Shown: one piece after another, positions 6,013-10,461 of the stretch
Numbering within the stretch: the stretch's first letter is position 1
Layout of the letters: every line of letters begins with the position of its first letter
Assembly (NCBI GenBank): GCA_902797345.1
Contig: CADBSL010000164.1
Coordinates: 1-10,461, forward strand
Source: an uncultured Eubacteriales bacterium
GTDB taxonomy: Bacteria; Bacillota; Clostridia; Peptostreptococcales; Anaerovoracaceae
Direction of reading: 5' to 3'
DNA length: 10,461 bases
Notes under the pieces: generated by a model
Database searches by the model: none
What the model saw: only the letters and a program-made list of their open reading frames with translations
What the model was told of the DNA's origin: nothing
Position numbers and translations under genes: made by a program

Positions 6013-6577
6013 ACTTGTTGATCAGGAAATGCATATGCGGCCGGATCGCCCGGTAGATCAGCGTTCCCTTCTCATCCCCATATTCCTTCACCAGGACCCG
6101 GTGCAGCTTTGCTCTCTCATCCCGTTTGCGGTATTTTACCGCTGTATCCATGATCTTTTCGATGTCGGCCCTCATGTCCGATAAAATAGGCCGAACCTTT
6201 TCATAAAAGTCCTGATAAGACTGGCGGTAGACGCCCTGACGCCGGATCGTTCCCCAACGGTTCTGAGAAAACCCGGAGATAAAATCCTCGTATCCCTTGT
6301 CGTTGGATACGACGATGTATTCCCTCCTCACAAAGCGTCGGGCGGTCCTGCGGGCAATAAAGCCGGCGATGTAAATGTCCATATCGTTCTTTCCCATCCC
6401 CATGCATTCCACAAACTCTACCTGCTTTTCCGGGAAGGGGATCATTTTCTTCAGCTTCCGCATCAGCTCCTTGTTGCTGACGAAAACGAATACCATATCG
6501 CCCCGATCCAGGGGTGAGATCTGGCGGATCCAGGCGGTCCCTACGTTTTCTGTGTCAATAAAAAATTCTCTTTTCAA
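6011..6577 (-). CDS. NYN/PIN-like nuclease-fold protein
   Basis: A 188-residue protein with the conserved acidic pattern of PIN/NYN-like RNases: FFIDTENVG (5-13; Asp8, Glu10, Asn11), a central KNDMDIYIAGF (63-73; Asp65, Asp67) and VVSNDKGYEDFI (89-100; Asp93). These carboxylates normally hold the metal ions that cut RNA. The C-terminal third (about 130-188) is a basic, helical extension with KYRKRDERAK that may bind nucleic acid or partners. The start is TTG at 6577; it gives the right first strand, and AGGTGAAAGG stands close upstream. The stop overlaps the shared terminator. It has its own promoter at 6621-6649, so it is probably monocistronic. RNase activity is expected from the fold, not demonstrated; the target is unknown. 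Confidence 0.75.
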   Translation of the reverse strand: MKREFFIDTENVGTAWIRQISPLDRGDMVFVFVSNKELMRKLKKMIPFPEKQVEFVECMGMGKNDMDIYIAGFIARRTARRFVRREYIVVSNDKGYEDFISGFSQNRWGTIRRQGVYRQSYQDFYEKVRPILSDMRADIEKIMDTAVKYRKRDERAKLHRVLVKEYGDEKGTLIYRAIRPHMHFLINK

Positions 6578-6620
6578 ATCCTTTCACCTGTTTTCTGTAG
6601 ATTGTCATTCCTTCTTTAAC

Positions 6621-6649
6621 AATATAACATAGGAAACCGTTTTCCACAA
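6621..6649 (-). promoter_or_regulatory. Promoter of the NYN-like gene
   Basis: On the minus strand TTGTGG (6649-6644) and TATATT (6626-6621) are spaced by 17 bp, giving a leader of about 38 nt before the TTG start. The region 6578-6620 shows nothing else. Confidence 0.5.
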
Positions 6650-6676
6650 ATCAATTTCTTCCAAAACCGGGCCCTC

Positions 6677-6712
6677 AAAAAAAGCAGCGGCCCCGCCGGT
6701 TGCCCGGCAGGG
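6677..6712 (-). terminator. Intrinsic terminator of the 198-residue hypothetical gene
   Basis: On the minus strand a 9-bp GC-rich stem (6712-6704 with 6699-6691, one G-U pair) closes a GCAA tetraloop of the stable GNRA class. Seven T follow at 6683-6677, after a 7-nt spacer. It lies 22 bp past the gene's stop. Confidence 0.7.
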
Positions 6713-6734
6713 TCGAAATGGGTTGGGCTGTTGC

Positions 6735-7331
6735 TTACAGCGCCGGTTCCCCGATCACTGTCATTTTATTGCGTTTTTTGTGCAGGTCATCCAGCATCCC
6801 GCCCTTGAGCTGGGAATCGAACCAGCCCTCCCGGCGGCAAAGCGCAATGGCTTCCTGCAACGGCTGCTCCACCAGCTTCCGGTCAAATCCCGGTGAATCG
6901 TCCCCGATGACTTTTTTGTAGGCATCGATATTCTCGTGGTGGAACCCTACATCCAGGAAGAAAGCTCTTTTGAAGATCTCATTCGCTGCATCCGCTTCAT
7001 AGGGGTCGTTCTGGTTGGTTTCCAGATAATCCACCAGCTCCTCCGTGGCCACGCTGTCCCAGGTCAGATAATACCCCTGGCGGGTGGTGTTGGCAATGGA
7101 GCAGAACGCCCGGATCCAGTCTGCCGTGATCTTCCGGATCTCGATTTCCTGACCTTCCACGTTCTTCGTCACCACTTCCGCAAGGACGATGCTTTCCGGC
7201 ACCAGGCCTTCCTGGCTCTCGGCGTAATCCGTTGCTTTATTCTTGGCATCCCGTTCGGACCTGGCCCGAACGATGGCATAACTTCTGTTCCTCTTTCCAG
7301 CCTCTTCCCAGCTGACTTCGTAAACTCTCAT
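6735..7331 (-). CDS. Hypothetical protein, 198 residues, unrecognised
   Basis: I do not recognise this family. The product is soluble, with no signal peptide or membrane segment, and contains many charged residues. The first 60 residues (RVYEVSWEEAGKRNRSYAIVRA then a helix with RDAKNKATDYAE) look like a small alpha/beta module; the remainder seems mostly helical, including an aromatic stretch GYYLTWDSVATEELVDYLE around 110-130. The ATG at 7331 is supported by GGGAGGAAGAT directly before it. An in-frame TTG at 7406 is excluded because it lies in the -35 box. It has its own promoter and terminator, so it appears to be an independent transcription unit between the NYN-like gene and the transporter operon. 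No function is proposed. Confidence 0.75.
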   Translation of the reverse strand: MRVYEVSWEEAGKRNRSYAIVRARSERDAKNKATDYAESQEGLVPESIVLAEVVTKNVEGQEIEIRKITADWIRAFCSIANTTRQGYYLTWDSVATEELVDYLETNQNDPYEADAANEIFKRAFFLDVGFHHENIDAYKKVIGDDSPGFDRKLVEQPLQEAIALCRREGWFDSQLKGGMLDDLHKKRNKMTVIGEPAL

Positions 7332-7377
7332 ATCTTCCTCCCACTCGTCGTATCCTTTTATACACTTTTCTGACTGT

Positions 7378-7406
7378 ACTATACAAAAACACCGGCCGAA
7401 ATGCAA
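7378..7406 (-). promoter_or_regulatory. Promoter of the 198-residue hypothetical gene
   Basis: On the minus strand TTGCAT (7406-7401) and TATAGT (7383-7378) have an exact 17-bp spacer, with TG immediately before the -10. The predicted start near 7371 leaves a leader of about 40 nt. The -35 is only 14 bp past the azlD stop. Confidence 0.6.
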
Positions 7407-7419
7407 GTGCTATTTCTCA

Positions 7420-7728
7420 TTAAAGAATGATCAATTCCACGATCAATACCGTAATGCAGCTGGCGGCTGCCACGGTGAAGAGGCTCCGCCCCGTCCAGGC
7501 CAGTACGATGGCCACCGCCAGAGCGATCCCGGCAGAGATTATGCTTCCCGTAGCGTACAGGATCGCCGGGAAGGTCATCACCGCCAGTGTCACATAAGGC
7601 ACATAGTAAAGGAAAGACTGGATGTATTTGTTTTTTATGGGCCGCCGCATCACCAGGAAGGGCAGCACGCGGATCAGGTAGGAGACCCCGAACATCACCG
7701 CGATGTATAAATAAGCGTTATATCTCAT
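7420..7728 (-). CDS. azlD: AzlD family branched-chain amino-acid exporter small subunit
   Basis: A 102-residue integral membrane protein with about four hydrophobic helices (roughly 5-25, 40-58, 62-78, 84-102). The segment FGVSYLIRVLPFLVM (13-27) followed by the IQSFLYYVPYVTLAVM block (36-51) is typical of AzlD (PF05437). AzlD pairs with AzlC to export branched-chain amino acids or analogues, known from azaleucine resistance in Bacillus subtilis. The ATG at 7728 overlaps the azlC stop by 4 nt (ATGA), so translation is probably coupled and subunit stoichiometry linked. No terminator is obvious in the short gap to the next promoter. The substrate here is inferred from the family. Confidence 0.9.
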   Translation of the reverse strand: MRYNAYLYIAVMFGVSYLIRVLPFLVMRRPIKNKYIQSFLYYVPYVTLAVMTFPAILYATGSIISAGIALAVAIVLAWTGRSLFTVAAASCITVLIVELIIL

Positions 7729-8516
7729 TTTCGGATCCCTCCTTCCCGGGGAAGCACTTCTTCCATTTCGGAAACCTCCGCCAGTTCTTCGGCTTCCTCC
7801 TCCGGATCCTCCGGTTCCCGTGGGAAGAGGATAGAGGCCGCGATGCAGATCACCAGGGTCAATATGATGGTCCGGGTACCGCTGGAAAGGCCCGAGATCA
7901 TCGGCAGCTTCGATGCGGCAAAGCTGGCAGCAAAGCTGATGATCACCAGCCCCAGAACGACTTTTTCCTGCCGGGCCGGGGGAATGATGATGGAGATGAA
8001 CATCCCGAACAGGGCCACGCCCAGGGCGCTGACCACGTTCACCGGCAGGATCATCCCGGCGATGATGCCCACGGAGGTCCCGATGGACCACAGGGGGGCC
8101 GCGATCAGAGCGGCTCCGTAGGAATAATAGGGATTCAGAGTCCCCTTCCGGGAGATGGCGATCCCGAAGAGCTCATCCGTCACGTCGATGGCCATGATGA
8201 ACCGGTGGTGAATGGGAAGCCCCGGATCCAGCCGCTGGCTCATGGCGAAGCTCATCAGCAGGTACCGGGCATTGGCGATCAGGGTGATCACTGCGATCTC
8301 AAAGAGGGTCGCATACCCGGCGATGGAGGCGATGCCGGCGTATTCCCCGGCAGAAGCCATATTCAGCATACTCATGATAAAACCCTGGATCGCATTGAGC
8401 CCCGCCTCCTTGGCGGTGATCCCCAGGGCAAAGGCTACCGCGAAATAGCCCAGTCCGATGGGAATGCCGTCCCGCATCCCCTCGGCAAATACTCGTTTGT
8501 TGTCTCGAAATCTCAT
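7725..8516 (-). CDS. azlC: AzlC family branched-chain amino-acid exporter large subunit
   Basis: A 263-residue membrane protein with seven or so hydrophobic segments and AzlC (PF03591) hallmarks: GMRDGIPIGLGYFAVAFALGI (13-33), ASAGEYAG (54-61), NARYLLMSFAMS (82-93) and DVTDELFGIA (111-120). It forms the large subunit of a probable branched-chain amino-acid efflux system with AzlD. The start at 8516 has AGAGG 8 nt upstream and lies 17 bp after the MFS stop. Odd feature: residues 232-257 form a strongly acidic, Glu-rich hydrophilic tail (PREPEDPEEEAEELAE then SEMEEV) after the last membrane segment, longer than I would expect for the family. It may be a cytoplasmic regulatory or partner-binding tail; that is inference. 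Confidence 0.92.
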   Translation of the reverse strand: MRFRDNKRVFAEGMRDGIPIGLGYFAVAFALGITAKEAGLNAIQGFIMSMLNMASAGEYAGIASIAGYATLFEIAVITLIANARYLLMSFAMSQRLDPGLPIHHRFIMAIDVTDELFGIAISRKGTLNPYYSYGAALIAAPLWSIGTSVGIIAGMILPVNVVSALGVALFGMFISIIIPPARQEKVVLGLVIISFAASFAASKLPMISGLSSGTRTIILTLVICIAASILFPREPEDPEEEAEELAEVSEMEEVLPREGGIRK

Positions 8517-8533
8517 CCGTCCGTCCTCTTACT

Positions 8534-9736
8534 TTATGATTCTCTTTTATCTCTTCTTTTTTTCAGCCACAGCATAAGCGCCGCGCCGATGGCTGCGAAA
8601 ATGCCCAGATAGGTGAATACCAGCAGGAAATCACCGCCGGTCTTCTCCAGTACGAACCCGGCTCCCGCCGGACCCACGACGCCGCCCACCAGGCCGTACG
8701 CAGTATAAACGATCCCGAAGATCATCCCGAAGTAGGTGAGTCCGAACCGTTTCGACACCAGGGGGCTGGAAACCGTGAACAGCCCGCCCAGACCGATCCC
8801 GGCACAGCTGGCGCATAAAGTGATCAGCAGTGCGCTTCCCACATGCGGGAGCAGCAGGTAGCCCGCCGCCATAATGGAGAAGGCTCCCACCAGAGTCACC
8901 TCTCCGCCGATCTTGTCCGTCAGGATCCCCATGAAGATCCGTCCTACGCCGTTGGCAATGTTATACCCCGCCAGAATGGACACTCCGGCGATCCCCACCG
9001 CCAGGGAATACTCCTTCGCCAGGGAAACCATGGAGATCCCCGCCGCACCGGCAAAGGCCCACATGGTCCAGATGATCCAGAAATCTCCGGTCTTCAGAGC
9101 CTGCTTTACGGTATAGTCCCCTTCCGCCGGCACCACATTCTTTCCGCCGCCCTTCATCTTTCCGCCGTCTCTGCCCATGCAGAGCATCCCCAGCAGATAG
9201 AACACGGCGATGCAGACCGTCAGCATCAGGTTCGTTTTTTCATATCCTACGTTGTTCAGCATCCACTCCAGCACCGGCGACATAAAGGCTGCCGACAGAC
9301 CGAACACCAAGTTCAGGATCCCGCTGGCCAGGCCTCGCTTTTCCGGCATCGCCTGCTGACCCGTGGCCATCCCGGGGCCGTAAATGAAGCTGCAGCCCAG
9401 ATTCGCCAGGAAAGCCCACAGATAGACCATATAAATATTACCGGCCCCCATCAGCACCAGAAAGGACAGCACATACAGGGCTCCGCCGATGAGGATGCAC
9501 TTCTGCATCCCGAACCGCAGGTGGATCTTGCCGCTGAAGAACATGGATACCGCCAGCGCCACCAACATAAAGGTCAGCACCAGTCCGGTCTCCGTACTCC
9601 CCACGTGGTAGCGTTCCTGCCAGTAGGTGGTCATGATGCCCGGGTAACTAAAGCAGATGATCCCGGCCCAAAAGATCGGCAGGGCGCAGCCCAACATCTC
9701 CCGGACCGGACTCTTTCGGATCTCAGTCGTTTCCAT
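8534..9736 (-). CDS. MFS transporter, OFA (oxalate/formate antiporter)-like
   Basis: A 400-residue major facilitator with 12 predicted membrane helices in two halves of six, separated by a Gly/Lys-rich cytoplasmic loop (188-203). Half-repeat MFS motifs are SGKIHLRFGMQK (68-79, helix 2-3 loop) and MGILTDKIGGEVTLVG (269-284, helix 8-9 loop). The opening FSYPGIMTTYWQERYHVGSTETG and the helix 4 region LGCSFIYGPGMATGQQAMPEKRGLASGI resemble the OFA/monocarboxylate group, whose members move small carboxylates. The substrate here cannot be fixed. The ATG at 9736 follows GGAGG at a 9-nt distance. It heads an operon with azlC (17 bp gap) and azlD. No convincing sigma-A promoter is visible directly upstream, so transcription may start in the 9780-9930 region. 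Confidence 0.85.
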   Translation of the reverse strand: METTEIRKSPVREMLGCALPIFWAGIICFSYPGIMTTYWQERYHVGSTETGLVLTFMLVALAVSMFFSGKIHLRFGMQKCILIGGALYVLSFLVLMGAGNIYMVYLWAFLANLGCSFIYGPGMATGQQAMPEKRGLASGILNLVFGLSAAFMSPVLEWMLNNVGYEKTNLMLTVCIAVFYLLGMLCMGRDGGKMKGGGKNVVPAEGDYTVKQALKTGDFWIIWTMWAFAGAAGISMVSLAKEYSLAVGIAGVSILAGYNIANGVGRIFMGILTDKIGGEVTLVGAFSIMAAGYLLLPHVGSALLITLCASCAGIGLGGLFTVSSPLVSKRFGLTYFGMIFGIVYTAYGLVGGVVGPAGAGFVLEKTGGDFLLVFTYLGIFAAIGAALMLWLKKRRDKRES

Positions 9737-9779
9737 TGATCGTTTCCTCCGTCTCCGCTCTTATTCCAACACAACAACC

Positions 9780-9899
9780 CTACCACATTTTTGACATAAA
9801 AAAAATACTTAAATAAATTTTTTCTTCTTTAGTTCCGTTTAAGGTCCCGGCGTTAAGATGTACCTGTAAACAAGAGAACCTCACAAAAGTGTTTTTCAT
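9780..9899 (-). CDS. Possible 39-codon leader ORF upstream of the MFS/azlCD operon
   Basis: A short ORF with ATG at 9899 preceded by AAAGGA at a 6-nt distance encodes 39 residues, from MKNTFVRFSC to FFMSKMW. Its stop is 43 bp before the MFS start, on the same strand. The peptide is not recognised; the second half is hydrophobic-aromatic but too short for a confident membrane helix. The codons are A+T rich, unlike neighbouring genes, which argues for non-coding DNA or a leader peptide. It overlaps the plus-strand promoter-like site at 9791-9819; both cannot easily be right. Confidence 0.3.
   Translation of the reverse strand: MKNTFVRFSCLQVHLNAGTLNGTKEEKIYLSIFFMSKMW
9791..9819 (+). promoter_or_regulatory. 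Promoter-like site on the plus strand in an intergenic region
   Basis: A perfect -35 TTGACA (9791-9796), a 17-bp spacer and TAAATT (9814-9819, 4 of 6) form a sigma-A-like site. It points into intergenic DNA ending at a perfect hairpin. A+T-rich DNA throws up such matches by chance, so this is tentative. Confidence 0.35.
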
Positions 9900-9968
9900 A
9901 AATCTTCCTTTAAAAAATGTAGAAAATCCAACCAACAAAAGCCCGGCGATCCCCTTCGCCGGGCTTTT
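9826..9968 (+). ncRNA. Candidate small RNA between a promoter-like site and a hairpin
   Basis: If the 9791-9819 site is active, transcription would begin near 9826 and meet the 12-bp hairpin at 9937-9968, giving about 143 nt with no plus-strand gene in it. The RNA would be antisense to the MFS leader region and its small ORF. CCCGGCG occurs both at 9846-9852 and in the hairpin's first arm (9942-9948), so either copy could pair with the second arm. No known RNA family is recognised. Confidence 0.25.
9937..9968. terminator. Perfect hairpin terminator downstream of the TPR-like gene
   Basis: AAAAGCCCGGCG (9937-9948) and CGCCGGGCTTTT (9957-9968) form a perfect 12-bp stem with an 8-nt loop, 16 bp past the TPR-like gene's stop. 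Read on the minus strand it ends in TTTT then GTTGGTTGG; on the plus strand it ends in TTTT then CCCC. It is symmetric and can act in both directions. Confidence 0.8.
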
Positions 9969-9984
9969 CCCCTGGATCCCAGAT

Positions 9985-10461
9985 CTACCACCGGAGTCCA
10001 AAAGGCTGCTCCGTTTCTTCCGATCCTTCTGTCCAATAATCATACCAGTCGGAAACCGTATCCCGGAAGTCATTGTAGACCCCGTACAGCGGATCCGCCT
10101 CTTCCATGATCTGTCTTCGGAGCCGGTGCAGCTCCTCACAATCGTAAACCTCCAGAGCTTCGTTCACGATCCTCACAGCACCCGCATAGTCCTGGTTTTC
10201 CAGTTCCCTTTTGGCTTCCAAATTCACATCCTCCACATAGGCGGCATGGAGTTCTTCCAGCTTATCCGCCAGGAACCGATTCTCCGTGCTTCCTCTTTCA
10301 TCCCTGGAAAGGGTCTCAAAAGCCGCAGGGTAATCCCCCCTTTCGACTTCCCCCGTCGCTTCTTCGATCACTGATGCCGCGGCGAAAAAATCATCCCGAT
10401 CCCGAACCAGTTCCTGTTTTCTTTCCAGAAACGCCGTACTGTTTCGGATCTCCAGATATTC
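9985..10461 (-). CDS. TPR-like helical protein, C-terminal 158 residues (5' end outside window)
   Basis: The reading frame is open from the stop at 9985 to the window edge, so the start lies beyond 10461; an in-window GTG at 10371 is not needed as a start. The 158 visible residues are charged and helical. Two segments, RGDYPAAFETLSRDE and NQDYAGAVRIVNEALEVYDCEELHRLRRQI, have the small-residue spacing of tetratricopeptide-type helical hairpins, a protein-interaction fold. The C-terminus is acidic with aromatic residues (VSDWYDYWTEGSEE). No membrane segment is visible in this part; similar clostridial proteins often carry an N-terminal anchor, which cannot be seen here. Function unknown. A perfect hairpin terminator follows. 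Confidence 0.75.
   Translation of the reverse strand, partial: EYLEIRNSTAFLERKQELVRDRDDFFAAASVIEEATGEVERGDYPAAFETLSRDERGSTENRFLADKLEELHAAYVEDVNLEAKRELENQDYAGAVRIVNEALEVYDCEELHRLRRQIMEEADPLYGVYNDFRDTVSDWYDYWTEGSEETEQPFGLRW

Noticed and set aside
7587..9739. Two long plus-strand frames opposite azlC/azlD and the MFS gene
   Set aside because: Shadows of membrane-protein genes in G+C-rich DNA; the translations are rich in Gly, His, Gln and Arg with no motifs.
1..10461. CRISPR array, tRNA, rRNA, transposase or defence-island genes
   Set aside because: I looked for regularly spaced repeats, cloverleaf-like sequences and recognisable recombinase or defence domains and saw none; the macro and NYN-like proteins alone do not make a defence system.

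Overview
The window looks like chromosomal DNA of a low-G+C-lineage Gram-positive anaerobe, most likely Clostridia. The evidence is strong AGGAGG-type ribosome sites before nearly every gene, several TTG starts, a lipobox lipoprotein, intrinsic terminators with T-runs, and protein families typical of Clostridia (stand-alone GMP synthase ATP-pyrophosphatase subunit, CofE-like ligase, AzlC/AzlD, short cytoplasmic asparaginase). Coding DNA is moderately G+C rich while intergenic gaps are A+T rich. No rRNA, tRNA, CRISPR array, transposase or phage gene is visible.

Layout. (1) Positions 116-2621, minus strand: a compact three-gene operon, CofE-like glutamate ligase, then a GMP synthase lacking its glutaminase half, then a small antibiotic-biosynthesis-monooxygenase-fold protein. 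It has a promoter near 2678-2705 and a GC-rich hairpin after the last gene. (2) 2823-4064, minus strand: a macro-domain protein and a HAD-like phosphatase, separated by a 174-bp segment bounded by 18-bp terminal inverted repeats. (3) 4127-5948, plus strand: a cytoplasmic L-asparaginase and a lipoprotein. They are divergent from the HAD gene and appear to share a 12-bp palindrome that holds the -10 box of both directions. (4) 6011-7331, minus strand: a NYN/PIN-like nuclease-fold protein and an unrecognised 198-residue protein, each with its own promoter. (5) 7420-9736, minus strand: an operon of an MFS transporter (OFA-like), AzlC and AzlD. (6) 9737-9984: an intergenic region with a possible 39-codon leader ORF on the minus strand and, overlapping it, a possible plus-strand small RNA. 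(7) 9985 to the window end: the C-terminal part of a TPR-like protein on the minus strand.

How it fits together. The theme is ordinary housekeeping and nitrogen metabolism: a GMP synthase that needs ammonia from elsewhere, an ammonia-releasing asparaginase, and a branched-chain amino-acid exporter pair. The linkage among these is inference only. I do not see a clear new defence or mobile system. The most unusual items are the CofE-like ligase co-transcribed with a GATase-less GMP synthase, the inverted-repeat-bounded intergenic element at 3371-3544, and the 9780-9968 intergenic region.
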